Assembly (NCBI GenBank): GCA_911728455.2
Contig: OU452233.1
Coordinates: 8,909,505-8,973,504, forward strand
Origin: Marthasterias glacialis
Taxonomy: Eukaryota > Echinodermata > Asteroidea > Forcipulatida > Asteriidae
DNA: 64,000 nucleotides
Direction of reading: 5' to 3'
Part shown: piece after piece, positions 24,227 to 35,700 of the stretch
How positions within the stretch are numbered: the stretch's first letter is position 1
How the letters are laid out: each line of letters opens with the position of its first letter
Notes under the pieces: model-generated
Database searches by the model: none
The model's input: the letters and a program-made list of their open reading frames with translations, nothing else
Told to the model about the DNA's origin: nothing
Position numbers and translations under genes: made by a program

Positions 24227-26884
24227 CATAGATATAGAATAAAATACCTAGATCGGACGCGCGTACAATACGCTGGTTCAGCCTGGGCGCTGACATTAGT
24301 CACGTGCTTGGGGCGACGCGCAACTTTTGAAATGGTGTGACGAGCATGCTTTTCGGCAACCAAACACACATTTCGACAAATACGAGACGAACTGAACGTC
24401 TTATTATCCAGCTCGTCTTTATTTCCAGCTATTTTTTAATAACGTTTGCCGAGTATTCTAATGGTGTAAGTGAAACGGTGAGTAATTGTACAGTAGATGA
24501 CGCCATGGCTGTCTGCAAAATCTTCGGAGAGAGTGTTCCGGATGTACAATGGTACCACACCGTCACGTATGTCCATACAACATAATGACTACCATGGTAT
24601 GCAGAGCAGCCCATAATATGATTGGGTGTGTTTTTGTCATCACGACACACCCTTGATCCATCACATGGAGAGAGCCTGATAAGCAGTATCGCTCGCCACC
24701 TTCGGGTCAGATCGTATGACTTCGGCAAAAGTATAACAGAAGATCTTCAAGGCCAGTGAGTACGAAGCTTAGCTTGTATTCAAGCAATCTGTGCGACCAG
24801 TGTGTGTGTACACACAAGAAATTTCGTTCAGGTTAAAATCGCGATAAAATAAAAATCAAATATAGGCCTATATAAAATTGATAAAGTACAGGCTAACCTA
24901 AACGTCAATCTCCTTTGTTTGTTAGTTTGTTTGTGTGGGTTGGGTTGTTTGGTTGTTTGTTGGTTTGTCAGTTTGTTAGAAATTGAAGCAACTGAACTCA
25001 GCTTTTTTTTCTTGGCCTGTCGTCACATTCTTCATTTCAGTTAGCCCATGAGCCAGGTGAAAACGTTACTAGTTGATTGTTTAATTTGTAGAAATGTATT
25101 GTAGCTGCCCACGAAATTTTTTAGTTGATTGTAAAAGGAAGTTGGAACAACTGCAAATAGTGTGTGTTTTGTTTTCTTGAAGCTAGACTGTGCGTACGTG
25201 TAGTTCCGCGAGCCGTGCTTGCGCAAGAGGTCTCATGAGTAAACCGTCGTCGTGAATGACGTCGCTCGGCAAAAATTGTTAATGGTCGAGGGCCAAATAT
25301 AACAATCGTTTACACAAGTTTGACACGCAGGAAAATGTTGAGAATTTGTCTATACATAAAATATTTCATGCGTTTAACTATTGTCAAGGTAAACAGTTCT
25401 TAAAATATTGCTCTAAGGAAGGTTAAACAGGCACCTAAGTGAAAAAAATACTGCTGAAAAAAAAAACGTTTTTACAATAATAAAATAATTATTGTATACC
25501 ATCGTCTTTGACTGTCTTTTTCAACATAATATACGTAATATTAAAGAATTTTGGGGTGAAAAAGGAAACGTTTGTTTTTCCTGAAATAAAGCATTCTTCA
25601 TAAAGGTCTACTGGTACTTTGCCATGTATGAGCCACACATTTTTGAGAGGCTCAACAAGTCGTCGTTGGCCGACTATACGGCCAACGATCGGCTCCGGCC
25701 GCAAAACGAAGCCGACTTCATTTTGCGGCCGGAGCCGATCGTTAACAATACGAAGTCTCTGATTGGTTATCCTTTCAAAGTTGCTCATTACTGAATGTAA
25801 TGACAAAACATAAGTAAAACAAAAACACAAATCTCTGCAAAATCGTTTCCTTTCACTTGATTTCAAGTTGATTGCCTTATTTTACTAATTCTTCTCAATG
25901 TTTTTACAAGTACAATGTCAGGAAAACCCGGGAACGTAGACAAATTTGGTTGTAAAGTTTGACCCTTTTGTCACTGTTTTGGCTCGGATTGAACGACGTT
26001 TAGTTGTAATTTTCCAGACGGAAACTCCTTTGTGTTATCAAAAACAAAACAAAACTGACAAAAAAAACCGTTTTTTAATAATTTATCTTTCATGAAAAAA
26101 ATTAAACATTAAAAAATAAAGTCGATGTTCATGGATGACAAAAGCAACCCCGTTTTTGTGTAACTCGGTCCGTTTGAGGAGATTGCCGACGTGACAACAA
26201 CCGCAGTTTGACGAAACAAACGAGCGTCTGAAACATACGTGAGATTTGAACAACAATGCATGGTTTTCTATTTACTTGCGAATAGTGCAAGCAATGTTTG
26301 TTTATGTGTACATTTTAAGACCTATGTAAACTTAGGCTGGGACGCATTGCCCATTGGTCTTATAATCATCTGTCTTTATTATTACAGTTAATAAAGTATT
26401 TCAGCCCAATTTGTTGCCCCAAAACATTTTTTTTATAGCGTCAAAATGGCTATTTCAAACTCTAAACAATAAATATGAATGTTGGGCGAAGCAACTTTAA
26501 CGGTGCTCTCTTTTTATTTCATTATTTCATTGACAAAAGGATTGTTGCATTGGACATTTTCAAACATTATTTTCACCGGTCTTCGTTTTTACAGAATAAC
26601 AACTCAGATCAGCTGTGTGGTGTGCTGTATCTATCAATCTGCTCAGTAACATCTTTCTTGCATAAATAATGTGTCAATCCATCAAATTCTTATGAGACGA
26701 TCGTTTAATCTGCACCCTACTTGCCAATAACACAAAATTGACATTGTCCAAAAAAAATTAATCCTGCGCGTCGCCCCAAGCACGTGACATTTTACTGCGT
26801 CCATGGCGAACCAAAGCTTTTTCTACACAGGCAGTGGAGCGCGCGCACGCACGTCCGATCTAGTTATTATATTCTATATCTATG
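24227..26884. mobile_element. hAT-like non-autonomous element, 2.66 kb, 8-bp target duplication
   Basis: Inverted ends CATAGATATAGAATA and TATTCTATATCTATG continue through TAGATCGGACG, and CACGTGCTTGGGGCGACGCG recurs inverted about 80-100 bp in. A perfect 8-bp duplication GATAGGAC flanks it (24219-24226 and 26885-26892), typical of the hAT superfamily. I see no BED zinc finger or hAT dimerisation frame, so it is probably non-autonomous. An open segment near the left end is described in the findings. A strong hairpin lies at 25684-25743. Confidence 0.8.
25684..25743. repeat. 28-bp near-perfect inverted repeat
   Basis: Arms AACGATCGGCTCCGGCCGCA.. and ..TGCGGCCGGAGCCGATCGTT flank a 4-base loop, with a single mismatch seen. 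GC-rich within an AT-rich element interior. Could form a stable hairpin. Confidence 0.85.
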
Positions 26885-27535
26885 GATAGGACACGTCGAG
26901 CGCGTGTTTTACACGTTTGATGGTCAACGGTGCGGTACACAGTGTACTCTCTCTGAACAAGGGGCGGTCACGCGGCAGTTAAATGACGCGCAACGCAGTT
27001 TATAGTCCATGCTGACGCCTCAGCGACCATAGACTGCAATGACAAAGCTAAAAGGTCCATCATTCACAACGTCCTGTGTTTATCATCGCGAGACTAACGA
27101 TGATAACCAGCCTTCATCAAAAGTGAAAACACGCAAGACAGTGTTTTGCTCACACAAAGCCAAAAACGAAGTTCCGTTTATGTTAGTTTAGTATCGTTTG
27201 ATGCTCAAAAACGAAGGAGTTTGCTCTGACATTTGACATTTTGTCTCTAAAACTACGTAGAAATAGTAAAAACCGATGAAAATAGTTTACCTCGACACCA
27301 AACTTCATTTGTTTGCGTTGCGTACAGAGTATAGTGTGACGACTTGCGTTTGAATTTTCAAACTTCTCTTGAAAAACGCTCCCGTGTATGCATTACGCGC
27401 AACGTGTCCTATCCAGTCAGTGGAGAGCAAGACACCGTAAACGAGCTCGGTTCGGATTAGCGTATAAATCACATACCGCACAGTGTGTTGTAATTAGTGA
27501 GATAGTGTTTCAAAAAACATAAATCAACTTGCCTC

Positions 27536-27996
27536 TCAATTCAATTCAATTCAATTCAATTCAATTTTAATCGTCATGTATACATGAAATTTGTTATCCT
27601 ATTGTACAGCAGTAAAATATTAAAAATATACAATTTGGCAAAATGAACACAGTAACACAGTCACCACAGTTAAAAATCAACAAAGAAATTGCACAGAATA
27701 ATAAAAAGTAAATAATACTTAAATATATTAAAAGAACACCCCAAGCAACGTACTGACCCCCACCCCCTCACCCCAACAAAACCCTAATAGTGGATCCAGG
27801 GGATAAAGAGAAGCAAATGTACTAAAAATACACCAAAAACTCCACAATAAAGCAACAAACTGCCCCCCCCCCCCCACACACACACACCCAGCAAACCCCA
27901 GACAGAAAACAATCCGAGTGGCAAAAGGTCACTAACAAACAAGAAAAGTGACAAGTAAGATAAGAATTCTAAAAGTATACTATATTTCTAAAAATA
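27536..27996 (-). mobile_element. Retroposon 3' end-like insertion with (GAATT)n tail
   Basis: On the minus strand the segment ends in a (GAATT)n run (plus strand 27536-27566), as in some CR1/L2-type LINE or dependent SINE tails. It splits the family A element. No reverse transcriptase sequence is included, so the family is uncertain. Confidence 0.4.
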
Positions 27997-28125
27997 TAAA
28001 TCTCGGAAATACAACCAGCGGAACCATACTCTATAATATAATATAAAGAAACGTACGGTCCGCTGAGTTAAAAACTGTTTCTACAAAAAGGCCGACTGTG
28101 CACCTGTCATGAAAAAAACCCCCAC

Positions 28126-28880
28126 AATAGACCGATTGCGCGATCAATGTTTAATAATGTCATCGCGTGACCTATTGTGGTGGGTAATAAGTCACACCAA
28201 AAGTCGGCTTTGGGTAATAATAACACAGTTACTAAGCCATTTTAGTAAAGTTGTATGTTGTGACATTGATATTAATCACATAACTGTTTCATAAACTATA
28301 GGCCTACGTAGCCTATTCTACTGCAAAAGAGGTTTATTTTGAGTTATGCACTGCCGGCATCGGACGACTATGTAGCCACCCGCCTATTGTTGTAATGTAG
28401 GCCTAAATCACAGTAAAAAAGGGTAAAGAACGTTGGAAAAGTGAGCATTTATACATAGCCTTGCGAAATTTCAAATCAAAAGAGTCACACAGTTTGAAAA
28501 GCATTTTCTTAGGATGATTTTGCTTCAAAACTGTGAAATTCCTGTGTTGAAAAGTGTGGGATCGCGGTCGTCTGGCCCAAACGTTCCGTCGTGCACCAGT
28601 ACAGGCCCTAGTAGTACACCGCGCACATACTTGTACAATTTTGAAGACTTGCTGGAACTGTCCTTACTGGCTTTTTTCAGCCACTCGAAGGTCTGTGGTA
28701 CAAACTCCGGAATATTTTTCACAGATTATGAGAAAGAAAAGCCTCGATAATGAAACAAATGCAACAATAATCATGTATCGTACCGCACTTTCCTATGGGG
28801 GACTTCGTGTTTGTTTACATCTACTAATACTATGTGACCCACAATAGGTTACGTGACGCAGGTCGCGCAATCGGTCTATT
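28126..28880. mobile_element. Element family F, copy 2 (clean ends)
   Basis: Perfect-looking terminal inverted repeats AATAGACCGATTGCGCGA and TCGCGCAATCGGTCTATT. 755 bp, colinear with 15288-16045, inserted in the family A element. The small open frames inside show no recognisable domain. Confidence 0.85.
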
Positions 28881-28979
28881 TCAAGGGATATGTCAGTCTA
28901 CCGTTAAAAAAGGCTTTCCAACTCGATATTAATTTCCTACAAAAGTGACCCATCTGAAGGCAACGTGTCCCTTATTAAG

Positions 28980-29050
28980 TAGTGTCTTGCTCAGAGACTC
29001 AAGTGTCATGACCGGGATCCAAACACACACTCTAAAACACCATCATTTGA
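28980..29050 (-). mobile_element. tRNA-SINE fragment
   Basis: Minus-strand SINE words: the complement of CAAGTGTCATGACCGGGAT and a partly worn head. Confidence 0.55.
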
Positions 29051-29273
29051 GTCGGTATATTTTTTTAAGGGAATAGGCCTACCCGGTAATATTGTTGGCA
29101 CTACGCTGCCGGGTACTGTACTGTGCTGGGTTCTTATTTTTTTCTTGCCCGGAACAAATTAAGCATGTGGGTTGTCCAGCAGTATGCTTCGCTGACATTC
29201 AATTTGTGTTTTATTGACTCTAAAAATTGGCAATGGCTTCACACACTAATGGTGGACCTTTTCAAAATGGCTG

Positions 29274-29669
29274 TTAAAGGCAAAGTATACCTTTGGTTTT
29301 TTGAACCGTACGTTTGCCTTAATGCTATATAATTGTAGATATATACCATAAAACTAACCTGTGTAAATTTCATTTCAAAAGGTGGCAGCGTTTTTGAGAT
29401 ATCACCAAAAATCTGGAGCGGTTGTGTTCACGCAGAAGAAGTATCCGTCATTGGAATACACATTCTGAGAAGCGTTACGGCCATAACGCTTCTCGGATTC
29501 AAATTTTTGGGTGATAAAAAGTGATATATTTCTCCATAACTGCAGTACTTCGAAGTGAAACGTTTCTCAAAATGCATTATACTATCCAAAGCTGCTGTAC
29601 TTCTTACCAAGTAAGTTTTTATTGCCAAAAATTTTCAGAGTCATTACCAAACGTATGCAATGCCTTTAA
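29274..29669. mobile_element. MITE family H, copy 1
   Basis: TTAAAGGCAAAGTATACC at the left and TGCCTTTAA at the right. It shares GGTATATATCTACAATTATA (or its complement), CACAACCGCTCCAG and GTACAGCAGCTTTGGATAGT with 33578-33917. The TTAA at both ends may be the target site. Confidence 0.85.
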
Positions 29670-29861
29670 GTACTGCCTCTGAGCAAAATCCGGGTTCATG
29701 AGTTTTTCATTCTCTCGTAAATTCAATTTGTAGGCCTATTGTATTTAACTTCTTTTGTGAGTATGTGTGGTTCAAGCCGGAGAACCTCCGGTTTTGGGCC
29801 TACACTTGACATTGCGAACAGTTCGTCACAATATTTTCCTAAAGGCGGACACTGAGCTATA

Positions 29862-29988
29862 CAGCGGCGTATAGCCAGGATTTTTCCACTGTGGATACAA
29901 GGGGGTGGCACCTGTGGGGGACTGGACTTTTTTTTTGGGGGGGGGTGGCACGTGTCCCCCAGGCCCCACCCCCTTGGCTGCGCCGCTG
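29862..29988. mobile_element. Short element with CAGCGGCG ends
   Basis: CAGCGGCGTATAGCCAGG at the left and TTGGCTGCGCCGCTG at the right, with G-rich and C-rich inner flanks. Related single ends (GCAGTGGCGTA..) occur near 43361, 46143 and 58606. Confidence 0.65.
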
Positions 29989-31396
29989 GCTATGTTCAAA
30001 TCGAGTAAACACCGTTTCATACTCACAAAAGCAATTATAAGTTTACCAATGTTTGTTACCAGAAACCTCCATTTTATTGTAACTCCACCATGCAAACCTT
30101 TTAATCATTTTTGGGACTACAATTAGTTTCAAATATCCCTTAGGCCCTATGGCCTACATTGTTAGGCAAAACTATTGCTTTTCCAAGAATGTGGCGCGAT
30201 TTTAAATCATGGCGGGATTAAGACAGAGTTAGTGTATAACAAAAACGTAAACACTGACACGTACATTCTTTCATCTCAGTGGAGACTTCGCTTTTGTTCT
30301 GCCGCCTAGCTTTTCCCGGTCGTAAAGTAAACTGAGTAAATGAAAATAGTTGCACGTGATCAGTGGCGAAAGGTAACATTTTAAGGGGACACACTCTTAT
30401 TCTGGGGGGCAATTCTCAACAATTAAAACTGTATACATTGTAGTTTCCGTTTGCTTCCGTGTCCTAAAAAACAGCCCCTTTTCAGTGCTATTTGGCAGGC
30501 CGTTTATAAGAGAATTATGACTTGGAGGTTAAAAAGAAAATACATTGTCTGCGTGTAAATAGAAAAATACATTCAAAAACATTGACATTTACGGAGCTCA
30601 TAGAGGAACAAACAAATTCATAAACACAGAAGTGAGTAAGGCTTCAATTCTTGCGCTCGAAATCATGATTTGGGGACTAAGTTATTTCAAGCGCTCCGGA
30701 GGGGACGAAGTGATTTTGAGTGCACGAAACTGATTTCGAGTGCACGAAATGCTCAAAATCTAAGAAACAGTGGCCAGGAATCGCCTCAGACTTGCGCCAA
30801 AGAGCATCTAAAAAAAATTCCGGGGCCCTTACATGCGGGTCTCGGTCCCACGCCGTGGGCTCACCCGCTTCTCGCTCACAATACCCGGTTACCCCTCCCC
30901 CACCCCACACTCAGTACAAACATTCTGTTATAAAAGGTTGGAGAACACTGAATGTCCAAATGCAGAGTATGTTTTTTTTTTAATGGCATCTAGAGAAAAA
31001 CATGTTTGCACACATTGCCCTGCGTATCCGCTTTTGAGACAGTGTACTGAGCTTCTAAAACGGGCTTGCCTGGTTTCGCGCTAAAACATCATTTTCCTTA
31101 TAATTATGATGAACCAGGGGTGGATTTCACCATGATGGAGGTAGAAATCACACCGAATCACACCGAACCATTATGCGTCACAGCTTTGTCTTGATTACGC
31201 AATCATGTAGCAGCACGTGAAAACGAGTAAGCAGCGCACTCTTATCAAGTCTATCTTACCAACTCGACCCACACACAAAGCGCATTGTTAATAATTGATG
31301 GTTTTCCCTACTGTTGGAAATTTCCGTGACTGCCTGCGATACACGGCAGTCATTGATTTGCCGTAAAGGCCGGTCGCAATGAACTATTATTAGTGA
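29989..31396. other. Intergenic upstream of gene 2
   Basis: No gene recognised. Contains a small direct repeat of GAGTGCACGAAA (about 30717-30750). Sequence within 120 bp of the gene 2 start is listed separately. Confidence 0.4.
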
Positions 31397-31404
31397 TATA
31401 AATA
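31397..31404 (+). promoter_or_regulatory. Candidate TATA box of gene 2
   Basis: TATAAATA lies 113 bases before the gene 2 ATG. With a usual spacing of about 30 bases this would give a 5' leader of roughly 80 bases. Confidence 0.4.
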
Positions 31405-31509
31405 GTCATGCAGCAGTCGTATACCGCATAGTGGCGGTGCTTCATTTTTTTGACGGTTGTGCATACACGCTGTGCTGATGATTCCGCTGCATTTCCGGCT
31501 CCAGGCAAA

Positions 31510-32640
31510 ATGAAATCCTCCTTTGCTCTTTCTGTTCTACTCGTCGGAGCACTTTTATTAGGTGAGTCTATACATAACATTCACTTGAATGTGCCACAAT
31601 GTCTAAGACTAAGTGACTATTATTTATTAAATATATAGGCCTATTTCACATCGTCACACTATGCTATGTCATGTAGGTTAGTTATATTACATATTACTAG
31701 CCTACTTCCTTGGTGGTAGATAAGTAATGTTACTAGTACTAGTAGTGAGTGGTAGTACTACTATAGTACTACTAGTACTATAGTGTAGTACAATAGTACT
31801 ACTAATATTAGTACTAGTAGTACTATTGACTAGCAAGTAGCATTACTTATCTACCACCAGTGACCAAGTACATATGTTAAACTACTCGTACGATTAATAC
31901 TACTAGTGTACTCTGTTTACATAAAGAACATTTCCTTTAAATATTCCTCCATTTTTATCACTCAGTGATCACAACAGTCTAACTAAAAACATGCTATGAT
32001 CATTAAACCTGCCAGTCATTCACTTCATCAGTTCAGTTGTTACAATGATTGCCATGAATGATTACAATTCATATTCTTTTTTTCTCAATGAATCTACCAG
32101 CCACCATGCTCACAAATGTTATGTGTATTATACTTCTAAGTTCTAAGTTCTACTTGATGTGACTAGATAGTACAGTCATTTGACCAGTTCGGGATCATTG
32201 ACCAGTTCCGGATCACTTTAACTTTGCATTGCCCCTCGATCTTCAGTAAATTACTCTGTATGTGACCATTTAATAAATGTAAAGAATAACATCCAATAAG
32301 GAGTATCGTGTGGCCGAGCGATTAAGATCACCGGACTCGAGTTCTGGTGTTGTTGGCAGCAGAGTGTGGGTTCGAATCCCGGTCGCGGCACTTGTGTCCT
32401 TGAGCAAGATACTTTACCATAATTGCTTTGTCCTTGGGATATGACATTAAGCCGTAGGTCCCGTGTACTAGGATGGGTAGTGCACGTAAAAGAACCCAGA
32501 ACACGTATCGTGGAAGAGTAGGGGTTTACCTTGGTGTTACTGGTTCACGTGGCAAGCACCCTTATCTACAGGTTTCCTTGGGCTTGAGAGCTACAGTGAT
32601 TAAGTTCACTTATGAGGCATCCTTGGTATTATTACCAGAA

Positions 32641-32714
<74 letters not shown>

Positions 32715-35700
32715 GATAACACACAAAAATTCAAGTGCACAACATCAATAAATTATGGCAAATTTGCTGAAGTTTGTCAGTGACGACCATTGTTATTTTT
32801 GAAACAAAATGTGGGTGCAAAAACGCTGTTGAAACTTCTCAGTCACCTTTCATATTTGAAGGTATGAGCAGATAAATTTAATTTAAAATGGTTCAGATGC
32901 ATATAACCAGTGTTCATGGTGTTAAATGTAAATTTGCTGAGCAGTCATCTTTTCTCTTTAGGTGAAAAAATGACAAAATTGTTGGTGTGTGTGACACTGC
33001 ACCTTTGACCAGTTCTTGATCACTCAACATTAAAGCAATGTAAATCTGGCTAAATCATACTTTTCAGTACACTCCATACAATTTTTTTATATATAGGGCC
33101 TACATGTAAGTTGAGCAATATAAAACTATTTGATGAAATAGCTGTTGATAATGGTACTTGTATTTTCAAGATGAAGCACCACATGTGAATTGATGCGTGA
33201 CAACTTTATGAATAATAGGAGTGAGGGTTTGCAATAGAGGGCACTCTACTGATCCGGAATAGATGCAACTGATCCAGAACTGGTCATACAGATGTCAATT
33301 CTTTTCTCAAAGCCTCTTCCAAGATGTATGTTTGTCATTTGATACTTGGTGACTTTAATGGCATGCTTTTGTAATCTAATTGACATCCTTTATTTAAATT
33401 GTTGAAAAAGCTGCGATGGCACAGCGTTAATTCATAAAAGTGATCCAGAGCTGGTCAAATGACTGTACAATACAGTCAGAGGGCAATTAGTACTAATACT
33501 TGGGCCTACACTATAGATACTGTACATACATGTACCCATGTCCACGTAAACATGCTCTTGTTTTGTTAGGCCTAATGTTAAAGGGACTGTATACGTTTGG
33601 TAATGACTCTGAAAATTTATGGCAATAATAACTTACTTGGTAAGAAGTACAGCAGCTTTGGATAGTAGGCCTATAATGCATTTTGAGAAACGTTTCACTT
33701 CGAAGTACTGCAATTATGAAAAAATATATCACTTTTTATCCCCCGGATAATTCTTCTGCGTGAACACAACCGCTCCAGATTTTTGGCGGTATCTCAAAAA
33801 CTATGCCACCTTTTGAATTGAAATTTACACAGGTTAGTTTTATGGTATATATCTACAATTATATAGCATTAAGGCAAATGTACGGTTCCAAAAACCAAAG
33901 GCATACTTTGCCTTTAAGTACTAATAGACCTAAATGCATTCACCACCATCTTTGAGGTAAAATGCAGCATTAAACGTGCGTTGTACATGTAGCTGTTTTG
34001 ACCTCAGCGCGAGGGTGTCCTTTCCCTGAACTAATGCCCATAGTGATGTCATACGCATAAAGTCTATTAGGTTTATAGACCTTCTGCACATGATGTCACC
34101 GACCGCTTGCAATCAATTTGGTGATCACAAGCACAGTATTTTAATCACTTGCAACTGTTACAATTATCCGGTGTGCGACGCAAGATGCGGCACTGAGCCA
34201 ATCAATGCAAAGAAATATCTTCTGCGTTACTCTAAATTATTTGCATAATGTAGCTGTGCGTCAGGCTGACACACATGTTGATAAATTTTGTGTAATTTTA
34301 CCACATAAAATCTTTTTAAACTCGAAATTCAAAAATCTTCATTATAAAAGAAAGCTTGGTAGGTAAATTCATTACGTGACGTAAATAGTTTTCAGTTTTC
34401 GGAAACTATATTACAAACTTCCTGCTAGAATCTGTTAAATATTTACAATAAACATGAACCTTGTGTACTTTTCGTATATGGAAAGCCATCCCCAAAATGG
34501 CAATGTTGAAAGCACGTGTGTGATCTTTGACGAAGTTGCACATGGTATACATTGTATTGTGATAAATACAAAGTGCGAGCCAGAGGGTTGTACAGTATGA
34601 GTGTCTTGTCTTTCCACCTTGTGTAGTTTTGTATTCGCTACAGGAAGCTGGTTATCATCAAACATCATGTCCCAATTTCATAGAGCTGCTTTAAAAGCAG
34701 AAAATGTTGCTTAAATATTTTCTGCTAAGCAAAAATGAGCAGGAAACCAGTCACAGATGGTACATGTTTTTATGCAAAATGGTGTTTTGGCTGGTAACCT
34801 TATTCTTGTAAGCATAATGTTTGTGTGCTTAGCTACTTTGGGGGTCTCTCAATCAGCTATTGGGACCTGGGGCTCGATTTCACAAAGAGTTAAGATTACT
34901 CTTAAGTGGGAATGAATCGTAATTGCTAAGCAAAGTGTGATGTCACAATTGAAGTTACTTTGGTAATTGTCAACTCATCTTACATGTATGATGAATCATA
35001 GTGCTTTGTGAAATCGAGCCCAGTGGTCCTTGACTCTTTGCTCTGTGACTAAATACAGGCCTTTTAACTTTTAGGGCTTGCAAGGCAGTTTTTTTTTATT
35101 GATAAAGGGCACCTCCAGGCTAATCCAGGAGGTAATTGAAGCAATCGCCTCCATGCCCCTGTTCTTTGCCTCAGCTGGTGTCCTTTGAAATGCTCCTGGT
35201 ACAGATTTGTATTGATCTTTGATGTGCCATTTACCAAGTAAAAAACTGCCTAAGTGCCCTTACACAAGAGCCTAATGTCAGGCCTGCGACTCTCATGAGA
35301 CAAATGTAAATTTGCACTGGAACATTTTAAGGGGCACTTTGGCAATGACCAGGGGCATGGAGGCAATTGCCCCATTTGCCTCCATCATGAAGTACCAGGT
35401 CCGCAAATGTATTGGAACTCAAACTGAAAAAGTGGGGGGGGGGGGTCAATAATTTTGACACCAATTGAAAGAACTCTACACCAAATTAACAGACACTGTC
35501 AGAATGTCAATTGTTCAACATTTCAAGGGGCACGAAGGCAATGGTGGCATCCATTGCCTCTATAAGTATCGGGCCTGCAAATTTATTGAAACTCAAACTA
35601 AAAATGGAAGTGAATACCTTTTAGAATGATATTTTATTACTATTATCAGGCCTGACTGCTTCGTTCTTGAAAGGGCAAGGGCGCCAAGGCATGTTCTTCT

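Larger units (their letters stand above)
24213..27419. mobile_element. Short DNA element D, split by a hAT-like insertion
   Basis: Ends are TGACTGGATAGGACACG (left end interrupted after GATAGGAC by the insertion at 24227) and CGTGTCCTATCCAGTCA (to 27419). Without the insert it would be about 540 bp. It abuts the family C element ending at 24211. No coding capacity seen. Confidence 0.7.
27463..28973. mobile_element. MITE family A copy broken by two insertions
   Basis: Pieces matching the intact copy at 43801-44194 lie at about 27463-27535, 27997-28125 and 28881-28973. They share GTGTGTTGTAATTAGTGAG, CTCGGAAATACAACC and AAGGCAACGTGTCCC. The interruptions are a retroposon-like tail (27536-27996) and a family F element (28126-28880). 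Confidence 0.75.
32170..33468. mobile_element. 1.3 kb DNA element K with GACCAGTTC/GATCA repeats
   Basis: Inverted ends GTACAGTCATTTGACCAG and CTGGTCAAATGACTGTAC. Further copies of TTGACCAGTTC..GATCA occur inside (about 32198, 33006, 33253, 33275), in both orientations. A SINE (32302-32714) is inserted near the left end. No transposase frame. Gene 2 intron 1. Confidence 0.8.

Noticed and set aside
25489-25866. 125-codon minus-strand frame in the hAT-like element
   Set aside because: Reads through a perfect hairpin and resembles no transposase; kept open by composition.
30670-31084. Overlapping 83-87 codon frames
   Set aside because: Three overlapping frames open at once, no splice sites or domain; chance in a moderately GC-rich patch.
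32302-32395. Serine- or leucine-type tRNA gene
   Set aside because: The A and B boxes are there but the acceptor stem does not pair and the sequence runs on into a repeated SINE body with an AAT tail.
32473-32751. Polyasparagine protein
   Set aside because: SINE body read through its AAT tail.
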